64,000 nt of DNA from Desulfosoma caldarium (GCF_003751385.1 NZ_RJVA01000009.1:186001-250000); one strand, 5' to 3'; shown: positions 44,854 through 54,529, numbered from the stretch's first letter. Numbers and translations are program-made. Notes: generated by a model not told the origin, from the sequence alone.

Positions 44854-46152
44854 ATGATCTTGAGTTTTATGCCGGTGCGTTCCAGTCTGGAAGATTTGGA
44901 AAGGATCCAGCTTCAGGGGCTGCGGTGGACCGTTCAGCACGCGTATCACAATTCGCCTTTTTACAGGCAGCGGCTGGACGCTGCCGGGGTGACGCCCGAT
45001 GACATGAGATCTTTGGACGATCTGAGGCGCCTGCCCTTCACCACGGCCGATGATCTGCAAGCGGGTTACCCTTTTCCCTTGCGAGCCGTGCCTTTTGAGA
45101 AAATCGTCCGCATCCATGCTTCTTCGGGCACCACGGGCAAACGCAAAGTTCTCTGTTATACGCAAAAAGACATCGACGATTGGGCTACCATGTTTGCCCG
45201 CTGCTTTGAAATGGCCGGATTGACGCGCCAAGACCGGGTGCAGATTGCCGTGGGCTATGGGCTCTGGACCGCCGGCGTCGGATTTCAGCTGGGCTGCGAA
45301 CGTTTCGGGGCCATGGCTGTTCCGGTTGGCCCGGCCAACACGGACATTCACTGCCAGATGCTTGTGGATCTTCAATCCAGCGTCTTTTGCGCCACAGCTT
45401 CCATGGCTCTGCTCATGGCCGAAGAGATCGAACGGCGCGGTCTTCGAGACCAGATCGCCCTCAAGAAGATCATTTTCGGTGCCGAGCGCCACAGCCGCAG
45501 CATGCGCCAGCGCATTCAGGCCATCACGGGCGTGGAACACATGTTTGACATTCCCGGCCTGACAGAACTTTACGGCCCGGGCACAGGACTGGAATGCATG
45601 GCGCATCAAGGCATTCACTATTGGGCCGACTACTATATTTTGGAAATTCTTGATCCGGAAACCCTGGAACCGGTGCCTGCGGGAGAATTGGGTGAGATGG
45701 TGGTCACCACACTGCGCAAGGAAGCCTCGCCCTTGATTCGCTATCGCACGCGGGACCTCACGCGACTCATTCCGGAACCGTGCCCCTGTGGTAATCCTCT
45801 GCCTCGCCATGACCATATTTTGGGCCGCTCCGATGATATGTTCATCTTTCGTGCCGTCAACATCTACCCTGGACAGATCGACCATGTGCTATCCCAAATC
45901 CCTGGGGCGGGCAGTGAATACCAGGTGCACCTGCATCATCGAGAAGACGGCCGAGACGTGATGATCCTCAAGGTGGAACGGGCCCAAGGATGGCCGGCAG
46001 AAAGGGACCAGGCCCTCAAGGAAACCATCGAGTCGGAAATTCGCCGACAGATCCTGGTCCGTTGCACCGTTCAGGTGGTGGACTACGGCACGCTTCCCCG
46101 AACGGAAAGAAAGACCAAGAGAGTTTTCGACCACCGCATCAAGGAAATTTGA
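44854..46152 (+). CDS. paaK: Phenylacetate-CoA ligase (arylacetate-CoA ligase)
   Basis: About 432 residues with all AMP-forming ligase motifs: SSGTTGKRKV (starting near residue 90), YGPGTGLEC in place of the YGLSE block, IRYRTRDLT, CPCG and GRSDDMFIFRAVNIYP. It activates an arylacetate with ATP and CoA. With IorAB the operon can move between aryl acids and arylpyruvates, either breaking down aromatic amino acids or building them from exogenous aryl acids. The ATG at 44854 has AAGGAG eight bases upstream; an in-frame GTG at 44836 overlaps the previous stop. Confidence 0.9.
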   Translation: MILSFMPVRSSLEDLERIQLQGLRWTVQHAYHNSPFYRQRLDAAGVTPDDMRSLDDLRRLPFTTADDLQAGYPFPLRAVPFEKIVRIHASSGTTGKRKVLCYTQKDIDDWATMFARCFEMAGLTRQDRVQIAVGYGLWTAGVGFQLGCERFGAMAVPVGPANTDIHCQMLVDLQSSVFCATASMALLMAEEIERRGLRDQIALKKIIFGAERHSRSMRQRIQAITGVEHMFDIPGLTELYGPGTGLECMAHQGIHYWADYYILEILDPETLEPVPAGELGEMVVTTLRKEASPLIRYRTRDLTRLIPEPCPCGNPLPRHDHILGRSDDMFIFRAVNIYPGQIDHVLSQIPGAGSEYQVHLHHREDGRDVMILKVERAQGWPAERDQALKETIESEIRRQILVRCTVQVVDYGTLPRTERKTKRVFDHRIKEI

Positions 46153-46188
46153 GCCGGCAGGACGATCGACCAATAAAAGGAGGAAGTC

Positions 46189-47376
46189 ATGAAGGCGGGG
46201 CGCTGCACATTCAAGGCTATGGCTGCCGTGACGGTGGCCATGACAATCGGGCTCTTGGGTTTCGTGCCCGCTCAGGCGGCCGATCCTATCAAAATCGGGG
46301 CCTTTTTTGACCTCTCAGGCCCGGCGGCTTCCATCGGCACGCCCACCAAGCTTGTGGCCGATATGGTGGTCAACAAGATCAACAAGGAAGGAGGAATCAA
46401 TGGGCGACCCTTGGAATTGGTCATCGGCGACACGGAAGGGGACCCCACCAAAGCCCTTCTGGTGGCCAAACGGCTGGTGGAAAAGGACCAGGTGACGGCG
46501 CTCATCGGCCCGACCCGCACAGGAACGGGCATGGCCGTCAAGGCCTACACCGAAAAGCAACAGATTCCCGTGATCATGACCATCGGAGGGGATCCTGTGA
46601 TTGCCGGCGGCAAATACGGCCCCTTTACCTGGACCTTCAAGACGCCTCAACGGACCTCCACAGCCGTCACCAAAGTCTATGACTTTCTCAAAGCTAAGGG
46701 TTGGACCAAGGTGGCCTTGATGACGGCCACGGACGGCTTCGGCAAGGACGGCCTGGAATGGCTCACCCGACTGGCGCCGGAACACGGCATTCAAATCGTG
46801 GCCAACGAAGCCTTTGACGTGAACGACGCGGACATGACCACGCAGCTTGTCAAAATCAAAGCTGCTGCGCCGGAAGTGATCATCTGTTGGACCATCGGGC
46901 CGGCCGGAGCCCGCGTGGCGAAGAACGTGAAGCAATTGGGCATCACCATCCCCCTGTTTCAATGCCACGGACAGCCCGACCCCAAGTACCTGGAGCTGGC
47001 CGGATCGGCGGCCGAAGGCACCTATATGCCTTCGACGAAACTCATGGTGGCGGACCAACTTCCCGACACCGATCCCCAAAAAGCGGTCATTCGGGAATTT
47101 ATCAGCTTATATAAGGACGTGTACCACTACGATCGGCAATATCCCATCAACACCCACAGTGGCTATGCCTGGGACGCCATCATGATTCTGGCCAACGCCA
47201 TGCGCCAAGCGGGCACGGACCGCGCGGCACTGCGCACGGCCATCGAGCAGACTCGAGGCTATGTGGGCATCAGCGGAATCTTTAACCTCAGCGCCGAAGA
47301 CCACAACGGTTTGGATGTGGATTCTCTGGAGATCGTCCAGGTGGTCAACGGAGGCTGGAAACGGGTCACTCCATGA
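46189..47376 (+). CDS. LIV-type periplasmic substrate-binding protein
   Basis: 395 residues with a Sec signal peptide (about 1-30, AVTVAMTIGLLGFVPAQAA) and a LivJ-like two-lobed binding fold: IKIGAFFDLSGPAASIG, INKEGGINGRPLELVIGD, ALIGPTRTGT. It delivers the substrate to the LivH / LivMG / LivF importer. Its ligand is not clear from sequence; the operon points to an aromatic acid or amino acid. AAAGGAGG stands before the ATG. Its stop overlaps the ATG of the decayed glycosyltransferase locus downstream. Confidence 0.92.
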   Translation: MKAGRCTFKAMAAVTVAMTIGLLGFVPAQAADPIKIGAFFDLSGPAASIGTPTKLVADMVVNKINKEGGINGRPLELVIGDTEGDPTKALLVAKRLVEKDQVTALIGPTRTGTGMAVKAYTEKQQIPVIMTIGGDPVIAGGKYGPFTWTFKTPQRTSTAVTKVYDFLKAKGWTKVALMTATDGFGKDGLEWLTRLAPEHGIQIVANEAFDVNDADMTTQLVKIKAAAPEVIICWTIGPAGARVAKNVKQLGITIPLFQCHGQPDPKYLELAGSAAEGTYMPSTKLMVADQLPDTDPQKAVIREFISLYKDVYHYDRQYPINTHSGYAWDAIMILANAMRQAGTDRAALRTAIEQTRGYVGISGIFNLSAEDHNGLDVDSLEIVQVVNGGWKRVTP

Positions 47377-48449
47377 CCCTCTCGTCGTCACACGTTCTTG
47401 AAAGTCCAGGACTGGGGGGCGCGGAACGCTTTTTCATTCGGCCGGTCAACGTCTTGGCGAAACGGCCCGAAAACACGGCTGTGGTGGGGCGCCCCAAAAG
47501 TCCGGTCCCTCGATTCTTGCATCCTGCGGTGTCGGTCCCCGACGTGGCCATGCGCACCGAATGGGACTCGTTTTCGACCTTAAAGCTTCGGGCTTTGATC
47601 AGGCACCGTGCGCACGCCGTGGCGCAAACCCATATGCGCCAAGCCACACGCCTGACCAGGATTCCTCGAACATCCTCCGCCGTGCACATGGCCCGTTTGG
47701 GAAGGTCTGTCAAGATTCCGGGTGACAACACGCATACGCTTGGGTGGATCGGCAACACCAAAGGCATTCGCGACGACCTGGTGCGCCATGGACTTTCACC
47801 CCACCGGGTCTTCCATATTCCCAATTTTGGGCCCGCACCCGCGCCAATTTCTACAGAAAACCTGGCGCAACGTTGCCTTCAGTGGCACATTCCTAAAAAG
47901 AAAAGGCGCGCATCGTGTTTTCTCCGGGACGCTTCGTGACCAAAAGAGGAGTCGGTGATCTTCTGTCCGCCTTTTCCGTGCTCTGTGAAATGCCCTCGGC
48001 ACTTCCAACGGTATTTATCATGGCCGAAGATGGCCCGGAAAAAGAGGCTCTGCAGAAACACAGCGGCGCCCTGGGACTGGGTTCTCGCGTGCGCCAGGAC
48101 GGTTGGCGGAACAATTCGGCCCCTTTTTTTCCGAATGAGCCATATTTTCGTGTGCCCTTGGCGTCATGAACCATTTGGCAACGTGATCCTGAAAGCCTGG
48201 AGCCACGGGGCTCCGGCGGTGTCCACAATAACGGTGGGAGCTGAGGAGCTCATGTCGAAAAACCAGAACGGGCTTCTCATACCCATCGCGCACCCTGTGG
48301 CGCTGGCCCACAGCATGCTTCGGGTGCTTAAAGACCCTCTTCCGCAAAGGGATCTTGGCGAAAACGGGATAAAGACGGTGCTGACGTTCTCTCTGCAAGA
48401 CCGTGTTGTGGCGCAGGACGAGGAACTCGACGAAAGGCTCGTTCAGTGA
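47373..48449 (+). pseudogene. Frameshifted GT4 glycosyltransferase
   Basis: One glycosyltransferase spread over two frames. The first frame (47373 to about 47895) gives LESPGLGGAERFFIRPVNVLA and WIGNTKGIRDDLV. The sequence then shifts (about 47915-48110) to SPGRFVTKRGVGDLLSAF and AEDGPEKEAL, then back to the first frame (about 48130-48449) for FVCPWRHEPFGNVILKAWSHG. The shifts fall near an A-rich run (about 47893-47905) and a T8 run (about 48125-48132). Many residues also differ from what the family keeps, which supports real decay over sequencing error. It would have been the first gene of the glycan locus; its end overlaps the GT9 gene start. Confidence 0.82.
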
Positions 48450-49534
48450 AGGCTTTGGCGCTGCCATCCTGTCCTCGTTTCCTTATCATTCGGCCCAGTG
48501 CCATCGGCGATGTGGTCATGGCCTTGCCCATGGCCGCCACGATCAAAAAGGCCTGCGAAGACGCCTTCGTGGCCTGGATCGTGGAACCGTCCATGGTGGA
48601 ATTCCTTCAAGCCCAGCCACACGTGGACCAGGTTCTGGCCTGGCCGAAATCGCAATGGAAAGAACTCATGAAATCTCGGCGCCTGGCCGCTCTGGCTCGG
48701 GAAGTCTTGCAGTTTCGCCAAAGGCTGAAAAACCTGAAAATCGATATAGCCTTGGATGCGCAGGGATTGTTGAGAAGCCGGCTACTGGCGGTCCTCAGCG
48801 GGGCACGGCACCGCATCGGCTTCCCCTCCAAAGAACCGGGCAGCTTTCTCATGACCCAAATCCTTTCCAAGGGACCCCGCACGCGCATCATAGCCACAGA
48901 ATACGAACACATGATGCGACGCCTTGGATTCTTGCGGGACGCCTACCCCATGGGAATCTTCATCCCCAAAAAGGATACCCGGACAGCGCGACACCTCGTG
49001 TCTCATGCCGTAGGGACCCAATCCTATGCCGTGTTTGCCATGTTTACGACCAGGCCTCAAAAGCACTGGCTTTTCGAGCGCTGGGCCGGTCTGGCTCATA
49101 AGATTTTCCAAGAATTTGGCCTTTCCGTCGTGCTTCTGGGAGGACCCAATGACGTGCCGGCCGGGGATGCGCTGGCTCGACGCCATGCGTTTACGGTGAA
49201 TCTTGCCGGACGAACATCCCTTTTGGAAAGTGCCGCCATTATTCAAGGGGCACGTTTGGTCATCGGCGTGGACACGGGGCTCACCCACATGGCCGTCGCC
49301 CTCAAGAGGCCGACCATCGCCCTCTTTGGCGCCACATGCCCGTACGTCAACACGCGATCCCATCACGCCGTGGTTCTCTACAAACCCATGCACTGTTCCC
49401 CGTGCCGCCGTCGCCCCACATGCGGCCATGCCTACACGTGCATGGCGGCCATTCAGGAAGACGACGTCATGAGCACAGCACGCCGGCTTCTGGACGCCGC
49501 CAGAGACATCAACCTTGCCAAAGCCCCGGGCTGA
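48446..49534 (+). CDS. Glycosyltransferase family 9 (heptosyltransferase-like)
   Basis: 362 residues of the GT9 (ADP-heptose:LPS heptosyltransferase) family: FLIIRPSAIGDVVMALP at the N-terminus, DAQGLLRSRLLA, and the C-terminal VIGVDTGLTHMAVALKRPTIALFG (read as two joined halves). It is expected to add a heptose to the lipopolysaccharide inner core at the cytoplasmic face of the inner membrane. A cysteine-rich tail motif (CSPCRRRPTCGH) near the end is a known feature of some members. The GTG start overlaps the preceding stop. Confidence 0.9.
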   Translation: MKALALPSCPRFLIIRPSAIGDVVMALPMAATIKKACEDAFVAWIVEPSMVEFLQAQPHVDQVLAWPKSQWKELMKSRRLAALAREVLQFRQRLKNLKIDIALDAQGLLRSRLLAVLSGARHRIGFPSKEPGSFLMTQILSKGPRTRIIATEYEHMMRRLGFLRDAYPMGIFIPKKDTRTARHLVSHAVGTQSYAVFAMFTTRPQKHWLFERWAGLAHKIFQEFGLSVVLLGGPNDVPAGDALARRHAFTVNLAGRTSLLESAAIIQGARLVIGVDTGLTHMAVALKRPTIALFGATCPYVNTRSHHAVVLYKPMHCSPCRRRPTCGHAYTCMAAIQEDDVMSTARRLLDAARDINLAKAPG

Positions 49535-49548
49535 TTTTGCCTCCAACA

Positions 49549-50682
49549 ATGAACCTCTTCGAATGGAAACCGTCACGCACCATGGCCCGTGAATCGATGC
49601 GCGTGCTGCACGTGGAAACAGGGCGCCATCTCTACGGTGGCGCCTATCAGGTTCTGCTGCTCCTTCAAGGATTGGCCTCTTCGGGAGTAGAAAACATTCT
49701 GTGCGCTCCGAAAGAGAGCGCCATCGCTCGCGCCGCAGGCCCTTATGCAACGGTGGTGCCTCTGCCCATCGCCGGGGAACTGGATCCACGGCTGCCGTGG
49801 TTTTTGTGGCAGGCCACTCACCGATGGCGACCTCACCTCGTGCACGCCCACAGCCGGCGAGGAGCCGATTGGTGGACAGGACCGATGGGCACGGCTCGGC
49901 ACATTCCATCGGTCATCACGCGCCGCGTGGATAACCCGGAAAACCCCGTCTTGGCTCGCTTCAAATACGGTTTCTATCATCGCATCATTGCCATTTCCGA
50001 AGCCATCGCTCGAGTTTTGCGCAGGGAAGGTGTCGAGGCGGAAAAAATCCGCATTGTCAAAAGCTGCATTGAACCGAAAAGGTTTGCCAACCCTTACCCT
50101 CGAGACAAAGTGCTTCGAGACCTGGGCCTTCCCCAAAACACTCTTCTCATCGGCACGGTGGCCCAACTCATTGCCCGCAAAGGGCACGCGCGACTGATCG
50201 ATGTGGCCCCCGCCGTCATTGCACAATATCCGACAGCACATTTTTGTTTTTTTGGCCAGGGGCCTTTACTCAAGGCACTGCAGCGGCGCGCGCAAGAGAA
50301 GAAGGTTTCTGGCCACGTGCATTTTTTGGGATTCCGTGAGGACATGGATCGCCTTTTTCCATGCTTAAATCTCCTGGTCCATCCGGCCACTATGGAAGGG
50401 CTGGGGGTCTGCCTATTAGAAGCGGCCGCCAGCGGAGTGCCCGTTGTGGCGGGTCGATCCGGCGGCATTCCCGAAGTCGTTCATCATGAGCTCAACGGAC
50501 TTTTGATCGACCCCGAAAAGGACGAAGAACTTCTGTCGGCCATTCTTCAAATGCTGCAGTCTCCTGAGAAAGCTCGACGCATGGGCGAAGCCGGACGCAC
50601 TTTGGTCGAGGCGCAGTTTTCCCCACAAGCCATGGTGCAAGGCAATCTTGCCGTTTACCGAGAAATCCTCAAGGATCTCTGA
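49549..50682 (+). CDS. GT4 glycosyltransferase
   Basis: About 377 residues with a GT-B fold: the N-terminal HVETGRHLYGGAYQVLLLLQGL, SVITRRVDNPENPV, a C-terminal GTVAQLIARKGHARLID nucleotide-sugar domain and the E-x7-E motif in HPATMEGLGVCLLEAAASG. It is a retaining glycosyltransferase of the lipopolysaccharide core or O-antigen type. The start is not certain: ATG at 49549 (chosen; weak ribosome binding site), 49582 or 49597; the long in-frame extension to 49336 overlaps the GT9 gene and is rejected. Confidence 0.87.
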   Translation: MNLFEWKPSRTMARESMRVLHVETGRHLYGGAYQVLLLLQGLASSGVENILCAPKESAIARAAGPYATVVPLPIAGELDPRLPWFLWQATHRWRPHLVHAHSRRGADWWTGPMGTARHIPSVITRRVDNPENPVLARFKYGFYHRIIAISEAIARVLRREGVEAEKIRIVKSCIEPKRFANPYPRDKVLRDLGLPQNTLLIGTVAQLIARKGHARLIDVAPAVIAQYPTAHFCFFGQGPLLKALQRRAQEKKVSGHVHFLGFREDMDRLFPCLNLLVHPATMEGLGVCLLEAAASGVPVVAGRSGGIPEVVHHELNGLLIDPEKDEELLSAILQMLQSPEKARRMGEAGRTLVEAQFSPQAMVQGNLAVYREILKDL

Positions 50683-50684
50683 GC

Positions 50685-51821
50685 ATGGCATCGAACCGTC
50701 ATCCGAGTGAGCGACCCGCATCCATGGTTTACCTTTCCAGAGCGCGCCTGCATCGGCCTCGAGCCAACGTCATTCAGACGCTGAAAACCGTGGAGGGTCT
50801 CGAGCGCATCGGCGTTCCCGTGGAACTGCATCTGCCTCCGTGGAAAGGACAACGCAGCCTTGAAGAGCTTCTCGCACATCACGGCGTGACGCGGCCCCTT
50901 GACATTCGCGCCCACGCGGGTCTGCGTTCCTTGTGGAAGCCCATCGGGTTCGCCCCTTTTTTCTGGAAGTATGAAAAAACGCTGCGGCAATCCCGTGCAG
51001 TGTTTACCCGATCGGCCGATCTCAGCCTGGTTCTCATACGACGCGGCATTTCTCACAGCTTTGAAGTGCATGACATGGACGCCTTATGCCGTCACGGCAC
51101 GCTGGAGCGGCTTCTGGAAGCCCATGCCAGAGGCCTTCTGCGCCATTTCTTTCCCATCAGTCATGCGGCGGCCCGCGGCCTTATGGATCGTGGCGTGACC
51201 CCTGCATGCATTCATGTCTGCCCATGCGGCGCCGATCTCTCCCTGTTTCAAGACATGGCTCCATGGAACCCTTCCGGCTTGACCAACCCTCACGTCATGT
51301 ATCTGGGTCGAATCAGCCGGGATCGCGGCCTCGACATTCTGGAAGCACTCGCAGAGCGGGCCGGTTGTCGCGTCACCGTGGTGGGAGTCCTGGAAGACCG
51401 TCCAAAGACGGATCGTCTTCAGGTCGTGCCCTTTGTTCCGCATCGGAAAGTTCCCCGATATCTGGAACAGGCCGACATTGTGGTCATGCCCTATCAAAGG
51501 CATCTGGCCCATGCGGGCTCCATCAGCCCCATGAAGCTCTTTGAAGCCATGGCGGCCGGAAGACCCATTCTCGTCAGCGATCTGGAACCCATTCGCGAAA
51601 TCATTCATCATGGACAAAACGGACTTTGTGTTCCACCTGACGACGAAAAGGCCTGGATCGAAGCCGTACGGTTTCTTCGAGAACATCCTCAAGAAGCTCA
51701 TCGCATGGCTATCCAGGCTCAAAAGGACGCTTCTCGCTTCGGCTGGGAAAGCCGGGCGCGTAGACTGCAAGAGGTGCTTTGGAACAATAACTCCGCGTCC
51801 GAACACGACCGGAAATCATGA
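50685..51821 (+). CDS. GT4 glycosyltransferase
   Basis: 378 residues. The C-terminal sugar-nucleotide half carries HVMYLGRISRDRGLDILEAL (contiguous), a VVMPYQRHLAHAGSISPMKLFEAMAAGRPI segment equivalent to the family E-x7-E site, and NGLCVPPDDEKAW. The N-terminal half has VYLSRARLHRPRANVIQTLK, typical of a distinct GT4 subgroup that recognises lipid-linked or protein acceptors. It begins three bases after the previous stop. Confidence 0.85.
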   Translation: MASNRHPSERPASMVYLSRARLHRPRANVIQTLKTVEGLERIGVPVELHLPPWKGQRSLEELLAHHGVTRPLDIRAHAGLRSLWKPIGFAPFFWKYEKTLRQSRAVFTRSADLSLVLIRRGISHSFEVHDMDALCRHGTLERLLEAHARGLLRHFFPISHAAARGLMDRGVTPACIHVCPCGADLSLFQDMAPWNPSGLTNPHVMYLGRISRDRGLDILEALAERAGCRVTVVGVLEDRPKTDRLQVVPFVPHRKVPRYLEQADIVVMPYQRHLAHAGSISPMKLFEAMAAGRPILVSDLEPIREIIHHGQNGLCVPPDDEKAWIEAVRFLREHPQEAHRMAIQAQKDASRFGWESRARRLQEVLWNNNSASEHDRKS

Positions 51822-51882
51822 GGCTGTGGGAAAAGGTGCGCCGCAGAAACATTTCGTGAGCGCTGCCCTGGTTCAAAGCCGG

Positions 51883-51912
51883 TTGCTTCAGGGATCAAAA
51901 GTCGACTATAGT
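51883..51912 (+). promoter_or_regulatory. Candidate promoter before the O-antigen ligase gene
   Basis: TTGCTT at 51883-51888 and TATAGT at 51907-51912 with an 18-base spacer, in a 192-base gap within the glycan locus. The -10 is good, the -35 weak. A perfect palindrome follows 23 bases downstream. Confidence 0.35.
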
Positions 51913-51935
51913 GCCCGCCCTAGTGTGCAGCATCG

Positions 51936-51955
51936 GCTTAGAAAAATTTCTAAGC
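51936..51955. repeat. Perfect 9-bp inverted repeat, operator-like
   Basis: GCTTAGAAA (51936-51944) and TTTCTAAGC (51947-51955) separated by AA. The site lies just downstream of the candidate promoter and 58 bases before the O-antigen ligase start. With no T tract it is more like a protein-binding operator or an mRNA 5' stem than a terminator. Confidence 0.4.
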
Positions 51956-52013
51956 ATTGGACGGGAAGACGAAAGCGAGCCGACGAGATAAGGGGGCTAA
52001 AAACGATCCATTC

Positions 52014-53345
52014 ATGGCCATGAACCTTTCACACCTGCGCCATTCCGACTCCCTGGATAAGGCCGCCACGGTGGCCCTTTACATCTTTGCCTTTACGGCG
52101 TTGCTGAGCACCACCGCGGCCACGGCGGCCTTATGGACCCTTGTGGCGCTCTATCTTGTGAAAGCCCCTTCCAACGGTTTTCATCGAGCGCGCTGGCTTT
52201 TTCTCCCATGGGCTTCGCTCCTCGGCTACCTCGTGTGCCGAACCGCCGTGGCGGCATGGCAAAAACCGGAATGGGCCGCATATCATGTGGACGGATTCTG
52301 GGGATGGGCCAGGCTTCTGCTGTTTCCCGTGGTGGCCTGGTGGTGTCGAGGGGATGAAAACCTGTGCCGCCGCTTGCTGGCCGTCGGCTTGGCGGGATTT
52401 GTTGTGGGCATCTTGCGGGTCGCGGACCTGCACACCTTGGAAAGCGCCTACCAGGGCATGCGCACCGGGTTTCACTTGCGCATCCTGGCCTTTGGACTCT
52501 ACGCGGGGACCTTTCTCTGGGCGGTGGTGTGCTTTGCGCCGTCATTTTTTCAAGCACGCCGTTTTCGCGGGCTCTGGACCGCCCTGTGGGCCGCACTCCT
52601 CGGAATTCTCGGGCAATCACTTTTCTTTACCCAATCACGAGGTGTCTTTTTGGCCTTTGGCGCCACGGCGCTCATCGTGACGGCCATCCTGTTCCTGACA
52701 AGCATTGGGAATGACTCGCAGAAGCCGCCCAAATCCCTCAAGAAAGGCCTTCTCGTATTTTGGATGCTCCTCGTCGCCATCACGGTGGTGAATCGGCCTC
52801 TGCTGGAAAAAAGATGGATCGAGGAAAAGAACACCTTGCTGCAATTAAGGTCGTTTGATTTCTCTCGGCCGGCCCAGGATTCGGCGGGCTACCGTGCCCA
52901 CCTCTATCGGTTCGCGTGGGAAGGCCTTCTCGAAAGACCGCTATGGGGCGGCGGGCCGGCCACATCCAAGCGGTTTATTCAGGAAAGCGGCCGAGAAACC
53001 CTCAAAGCCCCCAACTGGAAAGGTGAAATGCAATGGTGGGATCACCTGCACAGCACGCACCTGGAAGTGCTTTTTCATTTCGGCATTCTGGGCGGCCTGC
53101 TCTGGCTCTGGTTGTATGGATCCCTTTTCTTGAGCGTCCGGCGCCCATGGCGAAAAGGGGCCTTGAGCACGCCCATGGGGCTCTTTTCATTGGCTTCCCT
53201 CATCTACCTTTTTCTTTGGGCCCTATTTGACTTTCGAAGTCTGCATCCCGATTGGCGATTCTTCTGGAACTTTCTTGCAGGGCTCATTGCGGCAAAACCC
53301 CTTTGGATGCATGGGCCTCACGCTGAGAAGGAATCGAGCCCATGA
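52014..53345 (+). CDS. O-antigen ligase-like (WaaL-type) membrane protein
   Basis: About 443 residues with ten or more hydrophobic segments and, between late helices, a large periplasmic loop ending LERPLWGGGPATSKRF and HLHSTHLEVLFHFGILGG, the Wzy_C/WaaL signature region with a conserved histidine. Such proteins join O-antigen to the lipid A core at the periplasmic face of the inner membrane. The ATG at 52014 is chosen over a TTG at 51957; AGGGGG lies about 18 bases upstream, so initiation is not ideal. Confidence 0.86.
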   Translation: MAMNLSHLRHSDSLDKAATVALYIFAFTALLSTTAATAALWTLVALYLVKAPSNGFHRARWLFLPWASLLGYLVCRTAVAAWQKPEWAAYHVDGFWGWARLLLFPVVAWWCRGDENLCRRLLAVGLAGFVVGILRVADLHTLESAYQGMRTGFHLRILAFGLYAGTFLWAVVCFAPSFFQARRFRGLWTALWAALLGILGQSLFFTQSRGVFLAFGATALIVTAILFLTSIGNDSQKPPKSLKKGLLVFWMLLVAITVVNRPLLEKRWIEEKNTLLQLRSFDFSRPAQDSAGYRAHLYRFAWEGLLERPLWGGGPATSKRFIQESGRETLKAPNWKGEMQWWDHLHSTHLEVLFHFGILGGLLWLWLYGSLFLSVRRPWRKGALSTPMGLFSLASLIYLFLWALFDFRSLHPDWRFFWNFLAGLIAAKPLWMHGPHAEKESSP

Positions 53346-54529
53346 CCATGAACCCTTCAAGCCGGCCTCCGCGCATCGCCGTGGTGACCTTTTCGGCCGG
53401 AGACGGCGGCAACGACAAGATGCTGGTTCATTTGGCGCAAGGCTTAAGTGAACAGGGCTGCGCCGTGGATTTCATTACCCGAACGATGACGGCTCCGTAC
53501 CTGGACCGGTTGCCTATGCAGGTGCGGCGCCTGGTCATCCATGAGGCATCCCATCGAGATCGAACGAGAAGCCTTGGCCGGTATGTGGCCGAAAATGCTC
53601 CGGATGTGGTTCTTTCCGGAAAACGAAGCGACCGAGAAGTCCTGGAGGCTGTGCGGCTGGTCAAGACGAACACTCGGGTCTTCATTCGTGTTGGAATAAA
53701 CCTTTCGGCTCGATACGACCACCGTTCAAAACTCATCGGCTGGTGGCACCTGCGGCCTCTTCGCCGTCTTCTTCCGCAGGCCGACGGCATCCTTGCCGTC
53801 TCTCGAGGTGTGGCCCAGGATCTCCTTCGACTTTTCAAGATCCCTTCAGAAAAGATCCATGTGGTGCCCAATCCCGTGGTCACTCCGAAAATGCTCTCAG
53901 AAATGCCGCCCGTGCCTTCGCACCGCTTTTATGCGTCATCTCCAGAGGTTCCCGTTGTGGTGGGCATGGGAGGACTTCGCAAAGCCAAAGATTTTCCCAC
54001 GCTTCTTAAAGCCTTTGCCATCGTGGTGCAAACAAGACCGGCTCGGCTTCTTATTCTTGGTCGAGGTCACCTGAGGGATAAACTGATGGCCTTGGCGCGA
54101 TCCCTGAACATTGCACCATGGACGGATTTTCCCGGTTTCGTGGAAAGCCCTTACAGCTATCTCGCCCATGCACAACTTTTTGTTCTGTCGTCTCTATGGG
54201 AAGGCTCACCCAATGTGCTGATCGAAGCCTTGGCCATGGGCACTCCCGTGGTGGCCACCGATTGCCCCAGCGGCCCTCGCGAAATTTTGCAAGACGGCCG
54301 CTACGGCCGCCTTGTACCCTGTGGAAACCCTCACGCTATGGCCCAGGCCATGCTGAAGTCTCTGGAAAACCCGCCCCAGCCGTCTTTTCTTAAAGAAGCC
54401 GTCACCCGCTATACCTTTGCCGCAAGCACTCATGAATATCTCAGAGCCTTTGGGCTCCTAGCAAAGGTACCGGCCAAGAGGCCATGCGCGACGCAGGACA
54501 GCTCGGGAATATTGGAGCGAAACCCGTGA
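53342..54529 (+). CDS. GT4 glycosyltransferase (tandem paralog 1)
   Basis: 395 residues: IAVVTFSAGDGGNDKMLVHLAQGL at the N-terminus (two joined blocks), RVGINLSARYDHR, VVVGMGGLRKAKDFPTLLKA and SLWEGSPNVLIEALAMGTPV with the E-x7-E retaining-GT motif, then the shared TDCPSGPREIL block. It is one of three adjacent paralogs with nearly the same C-terminal signature. The ATG overlaps the upstream stop by four bases. Confidence 0.9.
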   Translation: MTMNPSSRPPRIAVVTFSAGDGGNDKMLVHLAQGLSEQGCAVDFITRTMTAPYLDRLPMQVRRLVIHEASHRDRTRSLGRYVAENAPDVVLSGKRSDREVLEAVRLVKTNTRVFIRVGINLSARYDHRSKLIGWWHLRPLRRLLPQADGILAVSRGVAQDLLRLFKIPSEKIHVVPNPVVTPKMLSEMPPVPSHRFYASSPEVPVVVGMGGLRKAKDFPTLLKAFAIVVQTRPARLLILGRGHLRDKLMALARSLNIAPWTDFPGFVESPYSYLAHAQLFVLSSLWEGSPNVLIEALAMGTPVVATDCPSGPREILQDGRYGRLVPCGNPHAMAQAMLKSLENPPQPSFLKEAVTRYTFAASTHEYLRAFGLLAKVPAKRPCATQDSSGILERNP

